From Pseudomonas guineae (GTDB lineage: Bacteria > Pseudomonadota > Gammaproteobacteria > Pseudomonadales > Pseudomonadaceae), in contig NZ_FOQL01000001.1 of assembly GCF_900113745.1 (NCBI RefSeq), positions 1,674,001 to 1,738,000 of the forward strand: DNA of 64,000 bases, given 5' to 3'. Shown here piece after piece: positions 44,150 to 53,316 of the stretch. The notes below the pieces were generated by a model, which saw only the letters and a list, made by a program, of their open reading frames with translations, did no database searches and was not told where the DNA came from. Made by a program: the position numbers and the translations under genes. Position 1 is the stretch's first letter, and every line of letters begins with the position of its first letter.

Positions 44150-44175
44150 GAAAACCCGGGCAGGCCCGGGTTTTC
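44150..44175 (-). terminator. Intrinsic terminator of the Tim44-domain gene
   Basis: AAAACCCGGG-CAGG-CCCGGGTTTT, a perfect 10-pair stem (44151-44160 with 44165-44174, extended by one G-C pair), 16 bases after the Tim44-domain stop. It can work in both directions. Confidence 0.85.
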
Positions 44176-44190
44176 TGGTTATAGCAGGTA

Positions 44191-45033
44191 TTAGCCGTTC
44201 TGGCGGATACCGGCAACCAGCCACGGCTGGTTGTCACCGGCCGCACGCTCCATGCGCCAGCTTTCGCTGAACGCTTCGCCTTGGTCAAAGCGTGAGGTCT
44301 TGGCCACGCCGGTGAAGGTCAGGGTGGCGACGGTCTTGTCGCTGAGGTCATCGACGCCATCTAGTTGCACGTCGAGATCGTCGACATAGGTAGACTGGAA
44401 GCCTTCACCCAAGTCAGCACGTTCGCGGCTGAGGAATTCCAGTAGCTGCGGAGTGACGAATTCGGCGATCTTGTCCATCTCGTTAGCATCCCAGTGCTGC
44501 TGCAGGCTGAGGAAGTGCTCACGGCCGGCGCTGACAAAGCTCTGCTCGTTAAACCAGGCCGGTGCATTGATCGCCGGCTTGATCGCAGCAGCGGCGCTGC
44601 TGCCACCAAAGATCGAGGCGGGGGCTGCGGGCATTTCACGCTGCATCGGCGCGCCGTTGGCCGTCGCTGGACCTGCCTGACGACGACGGGCGGCAAGGAA
44701 GCGGAACAGCAGGAAGGCGATCAGGCCGAAGATCATCATGTCCATGATCTGCAGGCCTTCAAAGCCATCACCCATAAACATCGACGCTAGCAAACCACCC
44801 GCCGCGAGGCCGGCCAATGGGCCTAACCAGCGCGATGCGCCGCTTGCAGCCGCCGGCTGGCGACCCGCAGCCGCTGGTGCAGCTGATTGCTGGGTCGGTG
44901 CTTGACGCGCTTGATGGCTTGGCGCGGAGCCGAAGGATTTGCTACCGCCAAAGCGCTTGGCTTCGGCGTCGAAGCTCATGGTCAGGCCGACGCTGAGGCA
45001 CATGGCCAGGGCAATGCTAAGGAAACGCTGCAT
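44191..45033 (-). CDS. Tim44-domain membrane protein
   Basis: A 280-residue protein. Residues 1-23 are a signal or first membrane helix (SIALAMCLSVGLTMSFDAEA), followed by a Gly/Ala/Gln-rich linker, two hydrophobic stretches at about 75-125 (LAGLAAGGLLASMFMGD, MDMMIFGLIAFLLFRFLAARRR) and a C-terminal Tim44-like domain (residues about 155-280; LSLQQHWDANEMDKIAEFVTPQLLEFL). In bacteria these proteins have no settled role; membrane or translocon association is likely. ATG at 45033 chosen; the upstream frame lacks a signal-like start. Confidence 0.87.
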   Translation of the reverse strand: MQRFLSIALAMCLSVGLTMSFDAEAKRFGGSKSFGSAPSHQARQAPTQQSAAPAAAGRQPAAASGASRWLGPLAGLAAGGLLASMFMGDGFEGLQIMDMMIFGLIAFLLFRFLAARRRQAGPATANGAPMQREMPAAPASIFGGSSAAAAIKPAINAPAWFNEQSFVSAGREHFLSLQQHWDANEMDKIAEFVTPQLLEFLSRERADLGEGFQSTYVDDLDVQLDGVDDLSDKTVATLTFTGVAKTSRFDQGEAFSESWRMERAAGDNQPWLVAGIRQNG

Positions 45034-45211
45034 GATTGGCTGTCTCTTGGTTATTGGATCTACGCGCGGCATCTTGCCCGGCGTGGTTAGCGCTGGCTAG
45101 CCATAGAATGTTTCCGGCTTTTGCCTTGCTGCGCTGAAGTGACGGGTGAGCTGTGGCGAAAACCGCAAGCGCAACCCAGGGGCTGCGTTTTCAGGCTTGA
45201 GATACTGGGCG

Positions 45212-46297
45212 TTAGCGCCAGTTGTACAACTCTTTCTCCGACAGCTGATGCATCAGGCTGACCTGAGCGTGGAAGGCTTGCATCGACGCCCAGATGCGTC
45301 CGTTCAGTTCGTTTTGCCCGGCCAGTTCACCGAGCACCACGGTGCTTTCGTGTTGCATGGCGGCCAGCACCTCATCGGGGAAGCGCTTGAGCAGGGTGCC
45401 TTGTTGTTTCAACTGATCCAGCGCCAAGGCGTTGTGGTAGACGTAATCGTCGAGCATGTCTTGGTTGGCCGCGCGGGTGGCTTCAGTCAGGATCGCCTGC
45501 AGGTCGGCCGGCAGGCTGTCGAGGGCCTTTTGGTTAATCAGCAGTTCGAGCACGGCCTGCGGTTCTTGCCAGCCGGGGTAGTAGTAGAACTTGGCGGCTT
45601 TATGTAGACCGAAAGCCAGGTCGTTGTAGGGGCTGACCCAGTCGGTGGCATCAATCGCGTTGGTTTGCAGGGCGGTAAACACTTCGCCGCCGGGCAGGTT
45701 GACGGTGGTGGCGCCGAGCTTACTCAGGACTTCACCGCCGAGACCGGGCATGCGGATTTTCAGGCCCTTGAGGTCATCTAGCGAGTTGATTTCCTTGTTG
45801 TACCAGCCGCCCATTTGCATGCCGGTATTGCCCACCGCCAATGGCTTTACGCCGAAGGGGGCGTAGGCTTCTTCCCACAACGCTTGGCCACCGCCCTTGC
45901 TCAACCAGGCGTTCATCTCGCTGGTGGATAAGCCAAATGGCACCGCTGTGAAGAACTGCGCAGCCGGTACTTTGCCCTTCCAGTAATACGCTGCGCCATG
46001 GCCCAGTTCGGCGGTGCCGCGTGAAACAGCATCGAACACTTCCAGTGGCGGCACCAGCTCACCACCGGCATACACCTTGATGGTCAGGCGACCGTTGCTC
46101 ATTGTCTTGACCCGTTCGGCCAAGCGCTCGGCCGCCGTGCCTAGGCCGGGATAGTTCTTCGGCCAGGCAGTAACCATCTTCCACTGGAAGCTTTCTGCTG
46201 TGTGAGTGGCTTGCGGTTCGGCAGGTTCTTCCTTGCACCCGGCCAGGCCGAGTGCGGCGAGTAGAATACTGGCGAGTAGCAGAGGGCGGCGGATCAT
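45212..46297 (-). CDS. DctP-family TRAP solute-binding lipoprotein
   Basis: A 361-residue binding protein with a lipoprotein signal: LLLASILLAALGLAGC, lipobox LAGC at residues 18-21. The mature sequence shows DctP-family features (KMVTAWPKNYPGLGTAAERLAERV, VPFGLSTSEMNAWL, GLKIRMPGLGGEVLSKLGATTVNLPGGEVFTALQTNAIDATDW), close to the tripartite binding proteins of the 2-oxo-acid/sialic-like group. AAGGAAG lies 7 bases before the ATG. No DctQ or DctM permease gene is adjacent, so the partner must be elsewhere. A membrane-anchored form is less usual. Confidence 0.88.
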   Translation of the reverse strand: MIRRPLLLASILLAALGLAGCKEEPAEPQATHTAESFQWKMVTAWPKNYPGLGTAAERLAERVKTMSNGRLTIKVYAGGELVPPLEVFDAVSRGTAELGHGAAYYWKGKVPAAQFFTAVPFGLSTSEMNAWLSKGGGQALWEEAYAPFGVKPLAVGNTGMQMGGWYNKEINSLDDLKGLKIRMPGLGGEVLSKLGATTVNLPGGEVFTALQTNAIDATDWVSPYNDLAFGLHKAAKFYYYPGWQEPQAVLELLINQKALDSLPADLQAILTEATRAANQDMLDDYVYHNALALDQLKQQGTLLKRFPDEVLAAMQHESTVVLGELAGQNELNGRIWASMQAFHAQVSLMHQLSEKELYNWR

Positions 46298-46329
46298 GTG
46301 GGCTTCCTTGTTATTTGGATGTTGATCCC

Positions 46330-46397
46330 GTAGCCCGGCTGCAATTTGCGACAACCCTCGAGGTGACTCCCGATTGCGCTGCGCTTATCCGGGCTAC
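46330..46397. repeat. GTAGCCCGG inverted-repeat element
   Basis: GTAGCCCGG (46330-46338) and CCGGGCTAC (46389-46397) flank about 50 bases containing GCAATTTGCG and CGATTGCGCTGCG. It lies between the DctP and uvrD genes, 9 bases from the uvrD stop, and may shape the uvrD 3' end. Confidence 0.7.
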
Positions 46398-46406
46398 GGT
46401 TTATTG

Positions 46407-48602
46407 TCACAGAGGTTCCAGTTTGGCGTAGCTGAGCATCAACCACTTAGTGCCCTCGCTCTCGAAGTTGACCTGCACCCGCGCCTGCGCGCCGGAACCT
46501 TCGAAATTGAGGATGGTGCCTTCGCCAAACAGCGAATGCTGCACGCGCTGGCCGAGGTTAAAGCCAGTATCGGGTACGGCGCTGCCGGCGAACATGCTGT
46601 CATTACCACCACCCATGTTGCGGCTCACCGCGCCGAACGGTCGGCTGACGCTGTTGGACAGGCGCACTTCCTGAATCAGTTGCGGCGGAATCTCGCGGAC
46701 GAAACGAGACACCTTGTTGTAGGTCTCGCTGCCGTAAAGGCGGCGGGTTTCGGCGTAGGTGATCACCAGCTTGCTCATGGCACGGGTAATGCCGACGTAG
46801 GCCAAGCGGCGTTCTTCCTCAAGACGGCCGGGTTCTTCCAGGCTCATCTTGTGCGGGAACAGGCCTTCTTCCATGCCCACCAGGAACACCTGGGGGAATT
46901 CCAGGCCTTTGGCGCTGTGCAGAGTCATCAGTTGCACGCTGTCTTCGTTTTCGGCGGCCTGGGTGTCGCCGGCTTCCAGCGAGGCGTGGCTGAGGAAGGC
47001 TTGCAGTGGGCTCAGCTCATCGTCTTCGTTGTTCTCGAAGGTCCGCGCGGCGCTGACCAATTCCTCAAGGTTTTCGATGCGCGCCTGGGCTTTCTCGCCT
47101 TTCTCGGCCTTGTGGTAAGCGATTAAGCCGCTCTGCTCGATGACCGTCTGGGTCATCAGGTGCAGAGACATGTCCAGCGCTTTGGCAGACAGGTTGTTGA
47201 TCAACTCGATAAACCCAGCCAGGGCACCCGAGGCACGGGCCGGCAGGGTTTTGGCAGCGACCATCAGGTTGATGGCGCCCCACATCGATACATCATGTGC
47301 GCGCGCATATTCGCGAATGGTTTCGACGCTCTTCTCGCCAATACCGCGTGCCGGCACGTTGATTACCCGTTCCAGCGCGGCGTCGTTGCCGCGGCCATCG
47401 AGCAGGCGCAGGTAGGCCATGGCGTTCTTGATTTCGGCACGCTCGAAGAAGCGCTGCCCGCCGTAGATGCGGTAGGGAACTTTCTCTCGCAGCAGGGCTT
47501 CTTCAAGCACCCGTGATTGGGCGTTGGAGCGGTAGAGGATGGCGATCTCACTGCGCTTGAGGCCGTCTTTGCGCAAAGCCTCTTCGATCGACTCGACCAC
47601 ATAGCGCGCTTCGTCGTACTCGTTGAACGCTGAATACAGGTTGATCGGTTCACCGTCACCGTCTTCGGTCCACAATTCCTTACCCAAACGGCCCTGATTG
47701 TTGGCGATCAGGGCGTTGGCCGCTTTGAGGATGCCGGCAGTGGAGCGGTAGTTCTGCTCCAAACGGATCACTTCGGCGTCGGCAAAGTCAGCGGAGAACT
47801 GTTGAATATTTTCGATCTTCGCCCCGCGCCAGCCATAAATCGACTGATCGTCGTCGCCCACCACCATCAAGCTGTCGCCACCCTTGGCGAGCAGGCGCAG
47901 CCAGGCGTACTGCACCGCGTTGGTGTCCTGGAACTCGTCGACCAAAACGTGGCGAAAACGCCGCTGGTAATGCTCCAGCAGGCCCGGCTTGTCGCGCCAT
48001 AAGTCGAGGGCGCGCAGCAGCAGTTCGGAGAAGTCGATCACTCCGGCGCGCGTGCAAGCAGCTTCGTAGCCTTCGTAGATTTTCAGCATGGTGGCGAGGA
48101 ACAGATCACCGCCGGGCTGGATATTCGCCGGCCGCAGGCCTTCATCCTTCTGCCCGTTGATAAACCATTGCGCCTGCTTAGGCGGCCAGCGCTGCTCGTC
48201 CAAACCAAGCTCGCGGATCACCCGCTTAACGATGCGTTGTTGGTCATCGGAGTCGAGGATCTGGAAGTTTTCGGCCAAGCCGGCTTCCTGCCAGTGCGCG
48301 CGCAGCAAGCGGTGCGCAAGACCGTGGAAAGTGCCGACCCACATGCCGGCCGGGCTCTGCCCGAGCATCTGCTCGATGCGGTGGCGCATTTCGGCGGCGG
48401 CCTTGTTGGTGAAGGTCACCGACAGGATGCTGTGCGGCGAGGCCTGCTCGATTTGGATCAACCAGGCAATACGGTGCACCAGCACGCGGGTTTTACCGGA
48501 GCCAGCACCGGCTAGCACCAGTTGGCGGCCCACGCGCGCGGCTACAGCCTGGCGCTGGGCATCATTAAGCGAAGCAATCAGGAGTTCGGGGTCATTTTGC
48601 AT
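46407..48602 (-). CDS. uvrD: DNA helicase II
   Basis: A 731-residue SF1 helicase, normal length for pseudomonad UvrD, acting in nucleotide excision and mismatch repair. Motifs are in order: AGAGSGKTRVL (Walker A, about 31-41), VTFTNKAAAEMR (Ia), VLVDEFQDTNAVQY (II), GDDDQSIYGWRGA (III), LEQNYRST (IV), MTLHSAKGLEF (V) and YVGITRA (VI). The C-terminal 50 residues form a Tudor-like segment (QRVQHSLFGEGTILNFEG) that in UvrD/PcrA contacts RNA polymerase. Single gene. Confidence 0.96.
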   Translation of the reverse strand: MQNDPELLIASLNDAQRQAVAARVGRQLVLAGAGSGKTRVLVHRIAWLIQIEQASPHSILSVTFTNKAAAEMRHRIEQMLGQSPAGMWVGTFHGLAHRLLRAHWQEAGLAENFQILDSDDQQRIVKRVIRELGLDEQRWPPKQAQWFINGQKDEGLRPANIQPGGDLFLATMLKIYEGYEAACTRAGVIDFSELLLRALDLWRDKPGLLEHYQRRFRHVLVDEFQDTNAVQYAWLRLLAKGGDSLMVVGDDDQSIYGWRGAKIENIQQFSADFADAEVIRLEQNYRSTAGILKAANALIANNQGRLGKELWTEDGDGEPINLYSAFNEYDEARYVVESIEEALRKDGLKRSEIAILYRSNAQSRVLEEALLREKVPYRIYGGQRFFERAEIKNAMAYLRLLDGRGNDAALERVINVPARGIGEKSVETIREYARAHDVSMWGAINLMVAAKTLPARASGALAGFIELINNLSAKALDMSLHLMTQTVIEQSGLIAYHKAEKGEKAQARIENLEELVSAARTFENNEDDELSPLQAFLSHASLEAGDTQAAENEDSVQLMTLHSAKGLEFPQVFLVGMEEGLFPHKMSLEEPGRLEEERRLAYVGITRAMSKLVITYAETRRLYGSETYNKVSRFVREIPPQLIQEVRLSNSVSRPFGAVSRNMGGGNDSMFAGSAVPDTGFNLGQRVQHSLFGEGTILNFEGSGAQARVQVNFESEGTKWLMLSYAKLEPL

Positions 48603-48824
48603 CGCGGCATTCTAGGGGGCTGCGCAAGGCAGGGCAAACCAGGCTGGCGTGCGGATTATTTTGGACGACTGGTGAGTCAGCTGAGCGGGCGCCGCTGGGC
48701 TGTGGCCGGACTCGGTAAAAGTCAGCTATTTACACTGTGAGTCAGTGCATATCTGGCTTGGGCGATGCGTCTAGCTCGGGTATGCTGCGCCGATATTTAG
48801 GCAACCATTATAAGAAAATCGCCT

Positions 48825-51707
48825 ATGACTGCTGCGATCTCATTTACTGACGTAAATGGCTTGAGAACGACTTCCGGGCCGGAAGTTGCTCAGCTGTTTG
48901 CTACCGATATTGCTGCCGAGCGCACCCGCATGCTCTACCAGGGCTCGCAGGTGCCGACCTTGTGCATGCTGCTCTGCGGGGTGGCCTGCGCCGTGCTCTT
49001 GTGGGATGCACTGGCGCCGCTGCTGCTGGGCGGCTGGTTGAGCTGGTTGGTGATCCTCGCGGTGCTGCGCCAGGTGCAAGTGCGTGCCTTTAATAACGTG
49101 CTGCCCAGTCGTCAGGCTGAGCACCATTGGCGGCGTCTGTTTTTGCTCGGCGCCGGGGCTTCCGGGCTGACACTGGCGTTTGCCGTGGTCGCCTTGGTGC
49201 CCGCCGATGTGTTTTATCTGCAAGCGCTGGTCTATGGCCTGATTTCAGCGGTCATCCTCTCTGCCAGCGTGGCCTATGCCATCAGCTTCTCGGCCTTTCT
49301 GGCCTTTGTATTGCCTTGCCTACTGCCTTCTGTGGGTTATTTGCTGCTAAGCGACAATTCGCTGCAACAGGGCTGGGGTCTGCTCGCCAGTATTTTGATG
49401 CTGGCTTTGCTGGTGGTCGCCTGGCAGGTTAATCGTCTGGTGCAACGCAGCTTGCTGCAACGCTTTCACAATCAGGCATTGATCAGCAACCTGCAGCACG
49501 CCAAGTTGCAGGCTGAAGGGCTCAATAGCGAATTAGCCCATGAAGTGGAACAGCGCCGCCGTGCTGAGCGCGAGTTGCGCTCGGCGCATGGTGATCTGGA
49601 AGTGCGCGTAGCTGAACGCACACTGGCGCTCGATGAAACCACCCATGCTCTAAATAAGAGCCGTGCACGCCTGACCCTGGCTATAGAAGCCAGTGAGTTG
49701 GCGCTATGGGACTGGGACCTGCAGAGTGATGAAGTGCACCACACGCGACCCAAAGAAATTTTTGGGCTGGAGTCCGATGAGGTGAAGTTGATGCTGCGCG
49801 ACCTTAAGCCGCGTCTGCACCCCGATGATCAGCCGATACTTCATCGTGCGCTGGTCGAGCATATGAAAGGGCTCAGCGAAGGCTTTCAGGTGGAATACCG
49901 CATCAAGCATGCCGAGGGCCACTGGGTGTGGATTGAAGATCGTGGTCGTGCAGTGGCGCGTGATGACGAAGGTCGGGTATTACGCATGCTCGGCACGCGC
50001 CGCGATATCAGCGAGCGCAAGGTGCATGAACAGCAACAGCAACTGGCCGCCACGGTATTCGAGGCCGCCAGTGAAGGCATCGTGATTCTTGACCCGGACT
50101 ACCGCCTGCTGTCGGTCAACCAGGCTTTCAGTGACGTCACCGGCTACCGCCAGGATGAGGTGGTCGGCAAAAGCGCCATCAGCCTGACTAACAGTGGCGA
50201 TAGCCGTCGGCAGTACCAGATGATTCGTCTGGAGCTAGAGAGCAGTGGCAGCTGGCGCGGCGAGCTAGTCGAAACGCGCAAGAACGGCGAGCTGTATCCG
50301 CAGTGGCTGCAACTCAATGTGGTGCGCGATGCGCGCGGCAGTGTCAGCCATATTGTCGGCTTCTTTGCCGACCTGTCCTCGCGGCGCGAAGCGGAAGAGC
50401 GTTTGCGCTACCTGTCGCACTATGACGAGCTCACCGGCCTGGCCAACCGCAGCCTGTTTAAGCAGCGGCTGCACGAGGCCAGCCAGCGTGCGCGGCAGAC
50501 TGGGCGTAGCATCGCCCTGCTGCATATCGACCTGGACCGTTTCAAGCAACTCAACGACAGCCTCGGCCATGAAGTGGCTGACCAGCTGCTCCGGCAAGTC
50601 AGCCGTCGCCTAACCCAAGCCGTGCCGGAGGCTGACACGCTGGCGCGTCTGTCTGGCGATGAATTTGCCATCCTTATCGACGCCTATGGCAGCCTCTCTA
50701 GCCTTGCGCGCTTGGCCAGCCGACTGCTCAGTAAGCTGCGTGTACCGATGACAGTGGGCGGCCATGAGTTGGTGGTCAGTGCTTCGTTGGGGATTAGTTT
50801 GTTGCCTGACAACGCGCGAGAAATCTCCGCGCTGATTAGCCAAGCCAATATGGCCACACAGCATGCCAAGCACCTGGGCGGCAATAGCTTCCAATTCTTT
50901 ACCGACAACCTGCAGGCCTGCACCCTAGAGCGCATTCAGTTAGAAAACCAGTTGCGCAAAGGCATCCAAGACGGTCAGTTGGAAGTGTTCTACCAACCCA
51001 AACTGTGCCTGGCCGATGACAGCCTCAATGCCGCCGAAGCCCTAGTACGCTGGCGTCATCCGGAGCTGGGGCTGGTACCGCCGAGCGACTTTATCGGCTT
51101 GGCCGAAGAAACTGGGCTGATCGGTGCGATTGGTGAGTTCGTCTTGCGTCAGGCGTGTAAACAAGCCTGTGCGTGGCGCGATGAAGGGTTGGCGCAGATT
51201 CGCGTCTCGGTGAACCTTTCGGTGCATCAGCTGCGTCAGGGCAACCTGCTCAGCCTGGTGCGTCAGGTGCTAAAGGAAACAGGACTAGCCCCGCAGTTTC
51301 TGGAGCTGGAGCTGACCGAAAGCCAGCTGCTGGATAATGTCGAAAGTGTGATTAGCACCTTCCAGCAATTGCGCGAGCTGGGCGTTAAGCTGGCGATTGA
51401 CGATTTCGGTACCGGTTACTCCTCGCTGAGCTACCTCAAACGCTTCCCCGTGGATTACGTGAAGATCGATCAGACCTTTATCCGCGACCTTACCCCCGGC
51501 AGTGAAGACGCTGCGATCACCCGCGCAATCATCGCCATGGTCCACAGCCTGGAACTCAAGGTGGTCGCCGAAGGTGTGGAAACCCAGGCGCAAATGGACT
51601 TTCTCAAAAGCCAGCACTGCGACGAAATTCAGGGTTACTTGATTAGCAAGCCAGTACCGGCCGAGCAGTTTGCGCAGTTGCTGCGTGAGCAGGACGACAG
51701 ATTTTGA
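48825..51707 (+). CDS. Membrane PAS-GGDEF-EAL protein
   Basis: A 960-residue c-di-GMP enzyme. Residues about 40-210 hold five to six membrane helices of a MASE-type sensor, followed by a coiled coil (about 220-290), two PAS domains (about 290-400 and 410-525), GGDEF (about 535-700) and EAL (about 710-950). The GGDEF motif reads SGDEFAIL instead of GGDEF; the change of the first glycine to serine is known from some active cyclases, so activity is uncertain. EAL is intact (EALVRW, DDFGTGYSS). Overall likely a phosphodiesterase with a regulatory or weak cyclase domain. Confidence 0.92.
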   Translation: MTAAISFTDVNGLRTTSGPEVAQLFATDIAAERTRMLYQGSQVPTLCMLLCGVACAVLLWDALAPLLLGGWLSWLVILAVLRQVQVRAFNNVLPSRQAEHHWRRLFLLGAGASGLTLAFAVVALVPADVFYLQALVYGLISAVILSASVAYAISFSAFLAFVLPCLLPSVGYLLLSDNSLQQGWGLLASILMLALLVVAWQVNRLVQRSLLQRFHNQALISNLQHAKLQAEGLNSELAHEVEQRRRAERELRSAHGDLEVRVAERTLALDETTHALNKSRARLTLAIEASELALWDWDLQSDEVHHTRPKEIFGLESDEVKLMLRDLKPRLHPDDQPILHRALVEHMKGLSEGFQVEYRIKHAEGHWVWIEDRGRAVARDDEGRVLRMLGTRRDISERKVHEQQQQLAATVFEAASEGIVILDPDYRLLSVNQAFSDVTGYRQDEVVGKSAISLTNSGDSRRQYQMIRLELESSGSWRGELVETRKNGELYPQWLQLNVVRDARGSVSHIVGFFADLSSRREAEERLRYLSHYDELTGLANRSLFKQRLHEASQRARQTGRSIALLHIDLDRFKQLNDSLGHEVADQLLRQVSRRLTQAVPEADTLARLSGDEFAILIDAYGSLSSLARLASRLLSKLRVPMTVGGHELVVSASLGISLLPDNAREISALISQANMATQHAKHLGGNSFQFFTDNLQACTLERIQLENQLRKGIQDGQLEVFYQPKLCLADDSLNAAEALVRWRHPELGLVPPSDFIGLAEETGLIGAIGEFVLRQACKQACAWRDEGLAQIRVSVNLSVHQLRQGNLLSLVRQVLKETGLAPQFLELELTESQLLDNVESVISTFQQLRELGVKLAIDDFGTGYSSLSYLKRFPVDYVKIDQTFIRDLTPGSEDAAITRAIIAMVHSLELKVVAEGVETQAQMDFLKSQHCDEIQGYLISKPVPAEQFAQLLREQDDRF

Positions 51708-52002
51708 GACGCTCTAAAAAGACGTCCTAACCGGGTTTAGGAGAGCGAAGAAAAGACCTCGTGATTTTGGAAAAATCCCGAATTCCACTTGCCGAGTCTT
51801 CCGAACAGTCATAGACACTACTTGGTCAGGCAAATAGATTTATTTCTAGGCGTTATCGAGTGCTGGGTTGTGTTGTTTTTTAGGTGAAGTTGCTGCTCTC
51901 ATGTTGAGAGCAGCATGCCGCTCAGCTTGGTAGTTGTCGATATTAAACGACACCAGTTTTATCGAGGAAGTAAATATTTCTATGGTTTTTATAGCGCTAT
52001 TT

Positions 52003-52443
52003 TTAGAACCAGGGTTTGGAGGCATTTACATAAGTATTTTCAAACTCATCATCCGATTTTATTAAATATATGATGAATTCAACGAATGCAATTACACCAA
52101 TCACCATCGATGGAATGCCCAGTAGGATAAAGCCGAAGATGAAAGTCAACAGCATGATCACGCCTTGCTTATTATAACCAAGGAAGAATTTATGTGCACC
52201 AAAAGCGCCAAGAAAAAACGCCAAAATAGCAGCAGGAATTTTTTTCGAAGAACCTGAAGCAGCCTGGTCTTGATAGATATCTGCGGCTGCACCTTCGTTT
52301 ACCGAGAAGTCTACCTTGGCGCCGCTCTTTGGCAGTACGCTACCTTTCCACTGACTCATATCGAAGTTATAGCGATTACCATCGTCGGCACTGATGACGC
52401 CAGTACGATTATTGCTATTGAAATCCAGAATCTTGCCTTTCAT
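52003..52443 (-). CDS. TM2-domain protein with N-terminal cold-shock-like domain
   Basis: A 146-residue protein. Residues 1-60 (GKILDFNSNNRTGVISADDGNRYNFDMSQWKG) resemble a short OB/cold-shock-like domain; residues 72-128 are a TM2 domain, two helices with the GAFGAHKFFLGYNKQGVI loop. AAGGAA lies 7 bases before the ATG at 52443. Base composition is AT-richer than flanking genes. Last gene of a four-gene operon with the vWA-like, five-helix and OmpA-like genes. Function unknown. Confidence 0.82.
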   Translation of the reverse strand: MKGKILDFNSNNRTGVISADDGNRYNFDMSQWKGSVLPKSGAKVDFSVNEGAAADIYQDQAASGSSKKIPAAILAFFLGAFGAHKFFLGYNKQGVIMLLTFIFGFILLGIPSMVIGVIAFVEFIIYLIKSDDEFENTYVNASKPWF

Positions 52444-52482
52444 GGTGCATTCCTTGTTTTGGGAGTGGATGTGACGCACAGC

Positions 52483-53316
52483 TTATTTCAGGTCGATATT
52501 CAAACTGGGTGAACCAAAAGCTACTAGGTTGGCGTTAGAGCCTTCGAAGTAGCCTTTCCAAAAGCTATGTAGCAACTCCATGGTTTTACCAGAGCGATAG
52601 GCTTGCTTAACATCTTTGGTTACTAAGCCTGCTCCGGCGACATAGACCCTCGCACCCTGTAGGTCAGCAAACAGTTGCTTGTCGCTAACCCGTCTCAGCT
52701 CGCCCTGCGGTTGCAAATCGCGGATACGGTTGTTGGCGTAGAAACTGCCGAAATCACTGTTTTCCAACATGTCAGAGAGCAGCAGGATTACCCGTTCTTC
52801 GGCCGGTTGGCGCGCCAGGTCTTCGCCTATGTCGCGCAAGGAGTGGAAGATCTCACTGCGCGGAATATCTTCCGATGCTTCGCGCAGGCTGCTGACGAAG
52901 GCCTGGCCAAACTTCTTGCGAAAGAAGGCTTGCTGCTCTGCTACGCACTTATCGAAACTACGCAGTGATTGCATGCCGATGCTGTCGCGCACCTTGCCTT
53001 CGAGCGGCTGGTTCAGCTCTCCGGCGAAACGCAGTTGCATAAATTGGTTAGGTAGAAAGGCCGAAAAGCTGTACAGGCGAACTCTATCGCCAGGTACAAC
53101 AAAGCGATTGATCTGTCCCCATGCGGCTTTCTGGATACTGTCCGGCATTGGAATGGTTTGATCGACTATTACCGTCAGTTCGCGGCCTGAGCCTCGTTGG
53201 CGAAACTCTTTAACTTTGGCATAGCCATAGCAATCGGGAATGTCGTTGCGCTCGCCGCCTGCCTGCACGAGTGCAGGTAGGCAAAGGAGCAAGGCGGAAA
53301 GAGCCTTGAGTTTCAT
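52483..53316 (-). CDS. Exported vWA-like protein, unknown function
   Basis: A 277-residue protein with a signal peptide (residues 1-19, LPALVQAG). The mature part looks like a von Willebrand A fold: ELTVIVDQTIPM (strand with degenerate metal-site Asp-x-Thr), and later VILLLSDMLENSDFG with an Asp after a hydrophobic strand, then VYVAGAGL. The DxSxS motif is not complete, so metal binding is doubtful. Two cysteines (about 29 and 123) may form a disulfide. It begins directly at the stop of the upstream membrane gene (TAAATG). No family name recalled. Confidence 0.7.
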   Translation of the reverse strand: MKLKALSALLLCLPALVQAGGERNDIPDCYGYAKVKEFRQRGSGRELTVIVDQTIPMPDSIQKAAWGQINRFVVPGDRVRLYSFSAFLPNQFMQLRFAGELNQPLEGKVRDSIGMQSLRSFDKCVAEQQAFFRKKFGQAFVSSLREASEDIPRSEIFHSLRDIGEDLARQPAEERVILLLSDMLENSDFGSFYANNRIRDLQPQGELRRVSDKQLFADLQGARVYVAGAGLVTKDVKQAYRSGKTMELLHSFWKGYFEGSNANLVAFGSPSLNIDLK

